From contig JAHEGZ010000005.1 in NCBI GenBank assembly GCA_024644865.1, positions 16,271 to 80,270 on the forward strand: a stretch of 64,000 nt of DNA, given 5' to 3'. The stretch comes from Aurantimicrobium sp. GTDB taxonomy: Bacteria > Actinomycetota > Actinomycetes > Actinomycetales > Microbacteriaceae. The notes beneath the pieces are model-generated. The model did no database searches. It saw only the letters and a program-made list of their open reading frames with translations, and was not told the origin of the DNA. Of the stretch, positions 25,656 to 34,381 are shown one piece after another. Made by a program: the position numbers and the translations under genes. Numbering within the stretch: the first letter of the stretch is position 1; each line of letters opens with the position of its first letter.

Positions 25656-27563
25656 ATGGCGCACGCCCTCCGTTCCGACCTGCGTAACGTAGCTATCGTG
25701 GCTCACGTTGACCACGGCAAGACCACGCTGGTCGATGCCATGCTCAAGCAGACCAACTCCTTCGACGCGCACTTCGCCACCGAAGAACGCATGATGGACT
25801 CGAACGACCTCGAGCGCGAAAAGGGCATCACGATCCTCGCGAAGAACACCGCGGTGTCTTACGAGGGCAAGCACGCCACCAATGGACCCATCACGATCAA
25901 TGTGATTGACACCCCCGGCCACGCCGACTTCGGTGGCGAGGTCGAGCGCGGTCTGTCGATGGTTGATGGTGTCGTGCTTCTCGTCGACGCATCCGAGGGT
26001 CCGCTTCCGCAGACCCGCTTCGTGCTGCGCAAGGCGCTCGAGGCCACTCTTCCTGTGATTCTTCTGGTCAATAAGACTGACCGCCCGGATGCTCGCATCG
26101 ACGAGGTTGTCAGCGAGAGCCAGGACCTGCTGCTCGGACTTGCCTCGGACCTGCACGAAGACATGCCCGACCTCGACCTCGATGCCGTGCTCAACGTGCC
26201 CGTTGTTTACGCTTCCGGTCGTGCCGGCGCTGCCAGCCACACCAAGCCTGCAAACGGCGAGATGCCCGATAACGCTGACCTCGAGCCCCTGTTCGAGGCA
26301 ATCCTCGAGCACATCCCGGCTCCCTCATACGATGATGAGGCGCCCCTGCAGGCTCACGTCACTAACCTTGACGCCTCGCCGTTCCTCGGTCGTCTCGCTC
26401 TGTTGCGCGTCTATAACGGCACCATTAAAAAGGGCCAGAACGTCGCGTGGGTCAAGCATGACGGCAGCGTCTCGAACGCCCGCATCACAGAGCTGCTCAT
26501 CACCAAGGCGTTGGAGCGCTTTCCGGCCGAGAGCGCTGGCCCCGGTGACATCGTCGCCGTCGCCGGTATCGAAGAGATCACCATCGGTGAGACGCTGGCC
26601 GACCCTGAAGACGTTCGACCTCTTCCCGCCATCACGGTGGATGATCCCGCAATCTCGATGACTATTGGCTCGAACACCTCGCCGCTGGTTGGCAAGGTCA
26701 AGGGTCACAAGCTCACCGCCCGCATGGTTAAGGAGCGCCTCGACCGCGAGCTCATCGGTAACGTTTCGCTGAACGTCGTCGACATCGGAGCTCCGGATGC
26801 CTGGGAAGTCCAGGGTCGCGGCGAGCTTGCTCTGGCCATTCTGGTTGAGAACATGCGTCGCGAAGGTTTCGAGCTGACCGTGGGCAAGCCTCAGGTTGTG
26901 ACCAAGAAGGTCAACGGCAAGACGCACGAGCCGTTCGAGCACCTCACCATTGACAGCCCTGAGGAGCACCTTGGCGCCATCACTCAGCTCATGGCTGCCC
27001 GCAAGGGTCGCATGGACTCGATGGTCAACCACGGCACCGGCTGGGTGCGCATGGAGTTCATCGTTCCGGCTCGCGGTCTGATCGGCTTCCGCACCGAGTT
27101 CTTGACCATCACTCGTGGAACGGGTATCGCCAACGCGATCTCGCACGGATACGACGAGTGGGCAGGTCAGATCGTCACCCGTCAGAACGGCTCCATTGTT
27201 TCTGACCGTTCCGGCGTTGTTACTCCGTTCGCCATCACCGGGCTTCAGGAGCGCATGTCGTTCTTCGTTGAGCCCGGCGATGAGGTTTATGAGGGCATGG
27301 TTATCGGCGAGAACTCGCGCGCCGATGACATGGATGTCAACATCACCAAAGAGAAAAAGCTCACCAACATGCGCGCCGCCTCGGCAGACTCGTTTGAGTC
27401 GATGACGCCGTCACGCATCCTGTCGCTTGAAGAGTGCCTCGAGTTTGCTCGCGAAGACGAGTGCGTTGAGGTTACTCCTGAGAAGGTGCGCATCCGCAAG
27501 GTCAACCTTGACGCCAACGAGCGTGCCCGCGCGGCAAGCCGTCTGAAGAAGCAGAACGACTAG
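25656..27563 (+). CDS. typA: TypA/BipA ribosome-associated GTPase
   Basis: 635 residues. Translational-GTPase motifs: G1 IVAHVDHGKTTLVD, G3 DTPGHADFGGEV, G4 LVNKTDRPDAR, followed by EF-G-like domains II, III and V and the TypA-specific C-terminal domain, including MEFIVPARGLIGFRTEF and GEVTPEKVRIRK-like sequence near the end. TypA binds ribosomes and aids assembly and growth under cold or stress. It appears to be a single-gene transcript with a GAGAGG-like ribosome-binding site. Ten nucleotides separate its stop from that of the convergent efeU. Confidence 0.96.
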   Translation: MAHALRSDLRNVAIVAHVDHGKTTLVDAMLKQTNSFDAHFATEERMMDSNDLEREKGITILAKNTAVSYEGKHATNGPITINVIDTPGHADFGGEVERGLSMVDGVVLLVDASEGPLPQTRFVLRKALEATLPVILLVNKTDRPDARIDEVVSESQDLLLGLASDLHEDMPDLDLDAVLNVPVVYASGRAGAASHTKPANGEMPDNADLEPLFEAILEHIPAPSYDDEAPLQAHVTNLDASPFLGRLALLRVYNGTIKKGQNVAWVKHDGSVSNARITELLITKALERFPAESAGPGDIVAVAGIEEITIGETLADPEDVRPLPAITVDDPAISMTIGSNTSPLVGKVKGHKLTARMVKERLDRELIGNVSLNVVDIGAPDAWEVQGRGELALAILVENMRREGFELTVGKPQVVTKKVNGKTHEPFEHLTIDSPEEHLGAITQLMAARKGRMDSMVNHGTGWVRMEFIVPARGLIGFRTEFLTITRGTGIANAISHGYDEWAGQIVTRQNGSIVSDRSGVVTPFAITGLQERMSFFVEPGDEVYEGMVIGENSRADDMDVNITKEKKLTNMRAASADSFESMTPSRILSLEECLEFAREDECVEVTPEKVRIRKVNLDANERARAASRLKKQND

Positions 27564-27573
27564 TTTCGCGGCG

Positions 27574-28431
27574 TCAGTTGACGCTGCGAATGATGCGAAT
27601 TTCGGTCGTCTCGACCGGCGTGATTTTGCGGTGCATTGACTTGCGCACGAAGGTCACCATGGTGATGGCGATGAAGGCCGCCCACGCGACGAACTGCAGC
27701 CAGGTCATCGAATTGTGGAACCCGAAGATTCCGCGAAGCACGATGAATAGCACGCTGTCTTCGGGAATGACGTGCGAGAAGTCGTAGGCGGTTCCGGTGA
27801 GGAACGGCAGGATGCCTGCCTCAGTCTGCAAGTCGCCGATGCCGCCGGCGAGCATGCTGCCAGCGATGATGATCAAGAAAACACCCGACCAGAGGAAGAA
27901 CTTGCTGAGGTTAATCTTCAGGCTTCCGCGGTAGATGAGATAGCCCAACAGAGCCGAGATGAGAATGCCGGCAATCGCGCCGAGCAGAGGGCGAAGCGAA
28001 GTGTCGGAGTTCTGAGCAGCAGCCCAGACGAAAAGTGTGGTTTCGGCGCCTTCACGTACGACAGCGAGAAACGCGATGATGACCAGGCTCCAGCCACCGG
28101 CCGACAGGCTGGAGGCTACTTCGGTCTCGAGTTCGTTTTTGAGGCCGCGCGCGGTCTTGGCCATCCAGAAGATCATCCAGGTCACCATTGCCGCTGCGGC
28201 GATGGATGCGAAACCGGCGATGTACGGTTCGGCTTCGGCGCCCATGATTTTTGTCAGGCCCTCCAGCCCGAACCCAAGAGCGACCGAGACGACGAGAGCG
28301 ACTCCCACCCCAGCCCAGATTCGGGGGAGCACGTCTTTGCGGTCGACCTTGACGACATATGCGATGAGAATGCCCACAATGAGCGATGCTTCGAGGCCCT
28401 CACGCAGACCAATCAGCAGGTTGGCGAACAT
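27574..28431 (-). CDS. efeU: FTR1-family iron permease
   Basis: 285 residues with about seven membrane segments. The two REG motifs that coordinate iron, LREGLEASLIVG near residue 9 and VREGAETTLFVWA in the middle, are intact. FTR1/EfeU proteins bring ferric or ferrous iron across the inner membrane. The usual partners, lipoprotein EfeO and DyP peroxidase EfeB, are not next to it. Two iron-box-like sequences directly upstream suggest repression by a DtxR/IdeR regulator when iron is plentiful. Confidence 0.88.
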   Translation of the reverse strand: MFANLLIGLREGLEASLIVGILIAYVVKVDRKDVLPRIWAGVGVALVVSVALGFGLEGLTKIMGAEAEPYIAGFASIAAAAMVTWMIFWMAKTARGLKNELETEVASSLSAGGWSLVIIAFLAVVREGAETTLFVWAAAQNSDTSLRPLLGAIAGILISALLGYLIYRGSLKINLSKFFLWSGVFLIIIAGSMLAGGIGDLQTEAGILPFLTGTAYDFSHVIPEDSVLFIVLRGIFGFHNSMTWLQFVAWAAFIAITMVTFVRKSMHRKITPVETTEIRIIRSVN

Positions 28432-28453
28432 GTCGTCTCTTTCGGGTTGTTGC

Positions 28454-28487
28454 GGAAGTAAGGATTACCTAAGTAAGGGTACCCTAA
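28454..28487 (-). promoter_or_regulatory. two overlapping DtxR/IdeR iron-box-like sites upstream of efeU
   Basis: Read on the minus strand, TTAGGGTACCCTTACTTAG (28487-28469) matches the 19-bp consensus TTAGGTTAGSCTAACCTAA at 14 positions, and TTAGGTAATCCTTACTTCC (28472-28454) at 13. They are shifted by 15 bp and end 23 nt before the efeU start. DtxR-family repressors bind such sites with iron. Confidence 0.5.
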
Positions 28488-28517
28488 CCATGCCAGAGGA
28501 ACGAACTCGGAGCCAGC

Positions 28518-28529
28518 TATAGTTTCCAT
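28518..28529 (+). promoter_or_regulatory. leaderless-type -10 element for the gene at 28530
   Basis: TATAGT at 28518-28523 is followed by 6 nt and the GTG start at 28530. It is one of the best -10 matches in the window. Confidence 0.6.
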
Positions 28530-28916
28530 GTGACGGAACGGTGGCAACGAACAATGGAAATCGCTGGGGGAACCCTCGGCGGGCTCGTCGTCGGACTCCT
28601 GGGAACGGTGATCCAACAGGGAGTTCTGACTGTTTCGGGTTTCCCTATTCCGTGGGGAGAGGTGCTCGCTCTTGGTCTCGTGATTACCTACCTTCTCGGC
28701 CTTCGCCTGAGTTTGGAGTCACGGTGGCCAGCGGTGGCCGGTCTCGTCGCGATCATCGCTGTTATCGCCATCGCAATCGGTGAGACTGCTGGTGGAAGCG
28801 TTTTGATTCCGGCAAATATTTGGGGAACGGTCTGGACGATTGCACCCTCACTGATTGGTGTCGTCATCGTGGCGTGGCCGCGTTTGAGGCGCAGTCCGGC
28901 CCCCAGCGCAAACTAG
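28530..28916 (+). CDS. small membrane protein (DUF6113-like)
   Basis: 128 residues with about four hydrophobic segments (about 14-33, 43-60, 68-88 and 95-118) and a short basic tail. A hydrophobic protein of this size next to fdxA and dapC is common in actinobacteria and resembles DUF6113. Function unknown. The start is a GTG fixed by the leaderless-type -10 at 28518. It faces away from efeU and precedes the ferredoxin gene by 37 nt. Confidence 0.65.
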   Translation: MTERWQRTMEIAGGTLGGLVVGLLGTVIQQGVLTVSGFPIPWGEVLALGLVITYLLGLRLSLESRWPAVAGLVAIIAVIAIAIGETAGGSVLIPANIWGTVWTIAPSLIGVVIVAWPRLRRSPAPSAN

Positions 28917-28953
28917 ACTTGAGGCATCACGGCTCTCGTTTCTAAGGAATCTC

Positions 28954-29274
28954 ATGACCTACGTCATTGCCCTCCCCTGTGTGGATGTCAAAGACCGCGC
29001 GTGTATCGACGAGTGCCCGGTTGACTGCATTTACGAGGGCGAACGCAGCCTGTACATCCACCCCGACGAATGCGTCGACTGTGGTGCGTGTGAGCCGGTT
29101 TGTCCGGTCGAGGCAATCTATTACGAAGACGACCTTCCCGAGCAGTGGGCCGACTACTACAAGGCCAACGTCGAGTTCTTCACCGAGATCGGTTCCCCCG
29201 GCGGTGCCGCCAAGATTGGTGTCATCAAGTCCGACCATCCCGTGATTGCCGCTCTGCCTCCGCAGGGCCACTAG
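28954..29274 (+). CDS. fdxA: 7Fe ferredoxin (3Fe-4S/4Fe-4S)
   Basis: 106 residues. Cysteines are arranged as C-x7-C-type first cluster residues in ACIDECPVDCIYEG and a full C-x2-C-x2-C-x3-C-P set in CVDCGACEPVCP, the actinobacterial FdxA/FdxC pattern with one 3Fe-4S and one 4Fe-4S cluster. It carries electrons at low potential. The AAGGAAT ribosome-binding site shows a leadered transcript. DapC follows after 3 nt, the usual actinobacterial order. Confidence 0.93.
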   Translation: MTYVIALPCVDVKDRACIDECPVDCIYEGERSLYIHPDECVDCGACEPVCPVEAIYYEDDLPEQWADYYKANVEFFTEIGSPGGAAKIGVIKSDHPVIAALPPQGH

Positions 29275-29277
29275 CTC

Positions 29278-30384
29278 ATGCTCAAACCGCTGCCCGACTA
29301 CCCGTGGGACGCGATGGCTCCCTACGCCAAGCGTGCGGCGGAGCATCCTGACGGTCTGGTCGACCTTTCGATTGGTTCGCCGGTCGACCCGACACCCGAG
29401 GTTGTGCGTCAGGCGCTGGCCCAGGCCACGGATGCTCATGCCTACCCCACGACCGTTGGCACCTTTGGGTTGCGCGAGTCGATTGTCGCCTGGTTTGCGC
29501 GACGCCGAGGCGTTCACTCCCTAACGATTGATTCGGTATTACCGACGATTGGGTCGAAAGAGTTTGTCGCTTGGGCTGCTCTGATGCTCGGCGTGGGCGA
29601 AGGCGATGTCGTTGTTCACCCTCGGGCCGCCTATCCCACTTACGCGATTGGTGCAGCGATCGCCGGCGCCACCGCGCTCGCGTCTGACGACCCTGCGCAG
29701 TGGCCGGCCAACACCAAGCTGGTGTGGTTGAACTCGCCGGGCAACCCCGACGGTCGTGTGCTTGATGCGGATGCCCTGGCCGCGCGTGTTCGTCGCGCGC
29801 GTGAGCTCGGTGCCATCGTGATCTCTGACGAGTGCTACGCCGAACTCGGGTGGGATTCGCCTTGGGATGTCACTCCCGTTCCGAGCGTGCTCGATGCTCG
29901 GGTGACCGGTGGCGACAATTCAGGAATCCTCGCTGCCTACTCTCTCAGCAAGCAGTCCAACCTCGCCGGCTACCGGGCTGCATTCGTCGCCGGTGACAAC
30001 GCCCTGATTTCAAAGTTGCTGGTGATTCGCAAGCATGCCGGCATGATGTTGCCAGCCCCGGTGCAGGCGGCCATGGTTGCTGCCCTCGGCGATGACGCGC
30101 ATGTTGAGCACCAAAAGTCGATTTATCGTGAACGTCGAGAGGTGTTGTTGCCCGCGCTGCAAGACGCTGGTTTTGCACTCGCCGGGAGCGAGGCCGGGCT
30201 GTATCTGTGGTTGAGTGAGGGTGTCGATGCCTGGCAGTCGATTGATCGTCTCGCAGACCTCGGCATCTTGGCCGGACCGGGTCACTTCTATGGAGACCAC
30301 TTTGGTACGCACATCCGCGTTTCGTTGACGGCGAGCGACGAGCGAATCACTGCCGCGGCAGCCCGTCTTCGCGGGGATGCCTGA
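29278..30384 (+). CDS. dapC: succinyldiaminopimelate transaminase
   Basis: 368 residues, class I/II aminotransferase. The PLP lysine lies in YSLSKQSNLAGYR, with the cofactor-binding WLNSPGNPDGR and ISDECYAELGW segments and the C-terminal HIRVSLTAS arginine. It transfers an amino group to N-succinyl-2-amino-6-oxopimelate in the succinylase branch to diaminopimelate and lysine. Assignment rests on the pairing with fdxA, which is conserved in actinobacteria, and on dapD and dapE about 9 kb away. DapE acts on its product. Confidence 0.88.
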   Translation: MLKPLPDYPWDAMAPYAKRAAEHPDGLVDLSIGSPVDPTPEVVRQALAQATDAHAYPTTVGTFGLRESIVAWFARRRGVHSLTIDSVLPTIGSKEFVAWAALMLGVGEGDVVVHPRAAYPTYAIGAAIAGATALASDDPAQWPANTKLVWLNSPGNPDGRVLDADALAARVRRARELGAIVISDECYAELGWDSPWDVTPVPSVLDARVTGGDNSGILAAYSLSKQSNLAGYRAAFVAGDNALISKLLVIRKHAGMMLPAPVQAAMVAALGDDAHVEHQKSIYRERREVLLPALQDAGFALAGSEAGLYLWLSEGVDAWQSIDRLADLGILAGPGHFYGDHFGTHIRVSLTASDERITAAAARLRGDA

Positions 30385-30520
30385 GCGACTTTTCGCCTCA
30401 AATAGGTGAATCTGCGGTCACTTTTTGCCAATAGGCTAGAGGCATCCTGATTGCACTGGCGCACAACGTCGGCATGTTCAGATAAACCGCTCACCCATGC
30501 TGTTTCGCAAGGAGAAGTTC

Positions 30521-31807
30521 GTGACCGACAATGGCGCGCCTGCTGACAAAGTTCAGCTCACAGTTAACGGCTCAACGTCGGAATACCCCATCCTTCGCAG
30601 CACGGACGGTGCCTCAAGTATCGACTTCTCGGCGCTGACAAAGAACACCGGTCTGACCTCGCTCGACTATGGGTTCGTGAATACCGCTTCCACCAAGTCG
30701 AAAATCACGTACATCGATGGCGAGCAGGGCATTTTGCGCTATCGCGGTTACCCCATCGCTGAGGTCGCCACGAATTTCAGCTTTCTCCAGACTGCGTACC
30801 TCCTCATTTACGGCGAGCTGCCCACGCCGAACGAGCTGAGCCACTTCGAAGAGCAGATCGAGCGTCACTCTCTGCTTCACGAAGACCTCAAGAATTTCTT
30901 CTCGGGGTTCCCCCGTAACGCGCACCCGATGCCCGTTCTCTCAGCCGGCGTTTCGGCGCTGTCGACGTACTACGAAGACTCCCTCGACCCAAAGAACCCT
31001 GAGCACGTGGAGCTTGCCACCTATCGCCTGCTGGCGAAGGTTCCGGTCATGGCGTCTTACGCGCACAAGAAGAGCATCGGCCAGGCGTTCCTGTATCCCA
31101 GGAACGACCTCAGCTATGTCGAGAACTTCCTGCGCTTGACCTTCGGCAACCGCGCCGAAGAATACGAACTTAACCCTGTTGTGGTTAAGGCCCTCGAACG
31201 CTTGCTCATCCTTCACGAAGACCACGAGCAGAACGCTTCAACATCAACGGTTCGCCTCGTCGGTTCAACCGACGCCAACCTTTTTGCTTCGGTGTCGGCC
31301 GGAATCAACGCTCTGTTTGGTCCGTTGCACGGTGGCGCCAACGAAGCCGTGCTCACCATGCTCAAGCAGATCCAACAGTCGGGCGACTCGGTCGAGAAGT
31401 TCGTCTCGCGTGTGAAGAACAAAGAAGACGGGGTTCGTCTCATGGGATTCGGTCACCGCGTCTACAAGAACTATGACCCTCGCGCACGTCTGGTCAAAGA
31501 GAGCGCAGACGAGGTACTCGCAGCTCTGGGTGTCTCTGATCCGCTGCTCGACGTTGCCAAGGAACTTGAGGCGATCGCCCTGCAAGACGAGTACTTCATC
31601 CAGCGCAAGCTGTACCCGAACGTGGACTTCTACACCGGCGTGATCTACAAGGCCATGGGCTTCCCCACGCGAATGTTCACCGTGCTGTTCGCCCTCGGAC
31701 GCCTGCCGGGCTGGATTGCGCACTGGCGTGAAATGAACGAAGACCCGCAGACAAAGATCGGCCGTCCGCAGCAGCTCTACATCGGTGCCGCTGAGCGCAC
31801 GCGCTAA
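30521..31807 (+). CDS. gltA: citrate synthase
   Basis: 428 residues, type II (longer) citrate synthase. The catalytic residues are in PLHGGANEAV (His), GFGHRVYKNYDPRA (His) and YPNVDFYTGV (Asp); the LIYGELPT and HEQNASTSTVR elements also fit. It condenses oxaloacetate and acetyl-CoA at the entry to the TCA cycle. GTG at 30521 is selected over an open-frame start 8 codons upstream because AAGGAGAA lies 6 nt before it. Confidence 0.95.
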   Translation: MTDNGAPADKVQLTVNGSTSEYPILRSTDGASSIDFSALTKNTGLTSLDYGFVNTASTKSKITYIDGEQGILRYRGYPIAEVATNFSFLQTAYLLIYGELPTPNELSHFEEQIERHSLLHEDLKNFFSGFPRNAHPMPVLSAGVSALSTYYEDSLDPKNPEHVELATYRLLAKVPVMASYAHKKSIGQAFLYPRNDLSYVENFLRLTFGNRAEEYELNPVVVKALERLLILHEDHEQNASTSTVRLVGSTDANLFASVSAGINALFGPLHGGANEAVLTMLKQIQQSGDSVEKFVSRVKNKEDGVRLMGFGHRVYKNYDPRARLVKESADEVLAALGVSDPLLDVAKELEAIALQDEYFIQRKLYPNVDFYTGVIYKAMGFPTRMFTVLFALGRLPGWIAHWREMNEDPQTKIGRPQQLYIGAAERTR

Positions 31808-31842
31808 TAGTCCTGACGCAAAGAACCTAGACGACGGAGTGC

Positions 31843-32625
31843 ATGATGAAAGCAGTTAGTCGGTGGGCATCTATTTCGGCAGCCGTCTGTGCCATCGCAG
31901 CATTGGCTGTGGCGCCGAGCTCTGCTCAAGCCGCCCCCAATTGTGATCAGCCCGATTTTGCTTTGATTAACGGAAGCTTTGAACTCCCCGAAGTCATGGT
32001 CAACGGCAATAACTACGCTGAAGTACTGCAGGCCGACATGCCGGGATGGATCACGGAGGACCAGTTCGGAAAGTTTGAGCTTTGGGGGCCGGATTTTTTC
32101 ACCGAATCTCCAACGGATGGCGTTGCATTTCTCGAAGTTCAATACGCTGAAACGAAACTCATCTATCAGGATGTTGCCTCAACCCCGGGTGAGTCACTCA
32201 CCGTGACGATGGACCACTGGTCCCGGTATTCAAATGTCATTGACCACTTGCTCATCAAAATGGGTCCCGTCGGCGGTCCGTTCGAGACTGTCCTTGACAT
32301 GAACGATTCACACACTCCCACCAGTCACTCGGGTGTTTACGTCGTTCCTAACGGCCAGCTCGTCACCCGATTTCTAATCGATCCGGTCACCACAGGCGCA
32401 GGAGCGAGCCACATCGACAACATCGTGGTGACGCCGACCGAGTGCTTGGGCGCCGTCGCCTATGACACGCGGTCGTCTGTTCAGATGCCCAACACGGGTT
32501 TCGACTTCGAACCGTGGCTGTGGGGGGCTTTTGCTCTGTTGTCGGCCGGTTTCATCTTGCGTCGCAAGCGCGTTACGCCAGCGACGACCGCCAGGCAGCG
32601 TGAAGGTCAGCGAACTTCCCGCTAG
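31843..32625 (+). CDS. secreted protein with sortase-like PNTG anchor
   Basis: 260 residues. An N-terminal signal peptide of about 30 residues ends near AQAAPN. The mature domain starts with NGSFELPE and continues with a beta-rich segment containing GWITEDQFGKFELWG and DGVAFLEVQY, similar to DUF642-type carbohydrate-associated domains. The C-terminus has MPNTG, a hydrophobic stretch of about 20 residues and RRKR, the order of a sortase sorting signal (canonical LPxTG). It is therefore probably fixed to the wall. The last 53 nt overlap the convergent ABC exporter gene. Binding target unknown. Confidence 0.7.
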   Translation: MMKAVSRWASISAAVCAIAALAVAPSSAQAAPNCDQPDFALINGSFELPEVMVNGNNYAEVLQADMPGWITEDQFGKFELWGPDFFTESPTDGVAFLEVQYAETKLIYQDVASTPGESLTVTMDHWSRYSNVIDHLLIKMGPVGGPFETVLDMNDSHTPTSHSGVYVVPNGQLVTRFLIDPVTTGAGASHIDNIVVTPTECLGAVAYDTRSSVQMPNTGFDFEPWLWGAFALLSAGFILRRKRVTPATTARQREGQRTSR

Positions 32626-34381
32626 CTGAGATCAGCTCATCGGGCGTTCCGTCTTCGATGACCTCACCGTGTTCCATGACTAGCACTCGGTCAGCAATGG
32701 AGACCGTGGACAGTCGGTGCGCGATGATGATTGCCGTGCGGTCGGCCAGCAGAGTCGTCAAGCCTTGCTGCACGAGTCGCTCGCTGGGGATGTCGAGTGA
32801 GGCCGTCGCTTCGTCGAGGATGACAACTTCTGGGTCGGCGATGAATGCGCGTGCGAAAGAGACCAGTTGGCGCTGACCGGCCGAGAGTCTTCCTCCGCGC
32901 TTGTTCACGTCGGTGTCGTAGCCGTCGGGCAGTGACGAGATGAACTCGTGCGCACCCACTGCTTTGGCAGAGGCAACAATCTCGTCAAACGAGGCTCCGG
33001 GCTTGCCGATCTCGATGTTGTCGGCGATGGAGCCCGAGAAAATGTAGGCCTCTTGAGTAACCATGACCACCGACCGGCGAAGGTCTGCGTTAGAGAGATG
33101 GCGCAGGTCGACGCCGTCGAGGGTGAGGGAGCCAGCAGTTGGGTCGTAGAAGCGCGAGATGAGCTTGGCCATCGTCGACTTACCGGCGCCCGTAGTGCCA
33201 ATCAGTGCCACGGTTTGTCCGCCGCTAATGGTGATGCTCAGGTTGTTGAAGACCGGGGGCGCCTCGCCGTACGCAAAGGTGACCTCGTTCAGACACAGGG
33301 TTCCGCCGGTGCGCGGCAACGGCACCGGGTGCTCGGGCTCGGCAACACTCGGATCTTCTTCAAGAACACCCGAAATCTTCTCAAGCGCCGAAGAGGCGTT
33401 CTGCAGCGAGTTGAAAAACATCGTTAGGTTTTGAACCGGGTCGAAGAACCGACGCGAGTAGAGAACAACGGCGAGCAGGACGCCAATATCCATTTGCCCG
33501 TGAGCGACTCGGAAGGCTCCGAGCACCAAGACGACCACCATGGTCGTGTTGCCGATGAGCTTGAGACCCGGGTCGAACGTGCCGAATAGGCCAATCACGC
33601 GACGGTTGGCATCTCGATACTTGAGCGCGTTGACGGTGTAGCTCTCATCATTGCGAGTTTCGCGTCTAAAAGCCTTCACTGCTCGAATGCCGGTCATCGT
33701 TTCGACGAACTGCACAATCAGCCGGGCCGACCAGATTCGCGACTCGCGGAAGGCCAGACGGGACTGCCCGGCAAACCAGCGGGAGAAGAAGTACAACGGA
33801 ACGAAAGCCACAACAATGGGGATTGCGCTCTGTGGGTCGAGGCTCACCAGCGCGATACCCGTGAACAGGATGTAGAGCGAGCCGCTGACCAGGTCGCTGA
33901 TCCCGCCGTCGAGGAATTCGCGAACTGTGTCGAGGTCGCTGGTTTGTCGCGCTATGACGCGACCACTGGTGTATTTCTCGTGGAAGGCTACGCCGAGTTT
34001 TTGGGTGTGTTCGAACATCTTGGCGCGCAGGTCGAACATCACACTCTGGCTGATTGTCGTCGACGACCGGCGGTAGAACATCAACATTGTTCCGCCGAGG
34101 GCCGAGAGACACACATACGCCAGGGCAATCCAGAGGGAGGGCTTCCAGTCGCCCGAGGCCGTCAGGGCACTCAGACCCTTATCGATGCCGATTGCCAGGA
34201 GGGTCGGGCCGGCGACCTGGGCGATGGTGCTGATGATAACCATGCCCATCGTTGCGATGATGCGTTTACGCATAGGTCGAACGCTGACGCCCAGCAGTCG
34301 CAGCGAACGCGCGCGCAGCGCCTTGATCTCATCTTTCGAGAGATCGCGACGCTCTTCAGCGGCAACACCATAAATACTCAC
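32573..34381 (-). CDS. ABC exporter subunit with intact catalytic site residues
   Basis: 602 residues: an N-terminal six-helix exporter domain (about 35-320) and a C-terminal ATPase with Walker A GTTGAGKST, Q-loop VTQEAYIF, Walker B VVILDEATASLD and H-loop AIIIAHRLSTV. The signature is LSAGQ instead of LSGGQ. This pairs with the neighbouring subunit, whose Walker B lacks the catalytic glutamate, so that together they form a heterodimeric exporter with one normal and one degenerate ATP site. Substrates of such exporters are drugs, lipids or peptides. The ATG overlaps the preceding stop codon. Confidence 0.9.
   Translation of the reverse strand: MSIYGVAAEERRDLSKDEIKALRARSLRLLGVSVRPMRKRIIATMGMVIISTIAQVAGPTLLAIGIDKGLSALTASGDWKPSLWIALAYVCLSALGGTMLMFYRRSSTTISQSVMFDLRAKMFEHTQKLGVAFHEKYTSGRVIARQTSDLDTVREFLDGGISDLVSGSLYILFTGIALVSLDPQSAIPIVVAFVPLYFFSRWFAGQSRLAFRESRIWSARLIVQFVETMTGIRAVKAFRRETRNDESYTVNALKYRDANRRVIGLFGTFDPGLKLIGNTTMVVVLVLGAFRVAHGQMDIGVLLAVVLYSRRFFDPVQNLTMFFNSLQNASSALEKISGVLEEDPSVAEPEHPVPLPRTGGTLCLNEVTFAYGEAPPVFNNLSITISGGQTVALIGTTGAGKSTMAKLISRFYDPTAGSLTLDGVDLRHLSNADLRRSVVMVTQEAYIFSGSIADNIEIGKPGASFDEIVASAKAVGAHEFISSLPDGYDTDVNKRGGRLSAGQRQLVSFARAFIADPEVVILDEATASLDIPSERLVQQGLTTLLADRTAIIIAHRLSTVSIADRVLVMEHGEVIEDGTPDELISASGKFADLHAAWRSSLA

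Noticed and set aside
27571..27584. GCGTCA/TGACGC repeat as terminator between typA and efeU
   Set aside because: The loop would be only 2 nt and there is no U-run; too weak to call.
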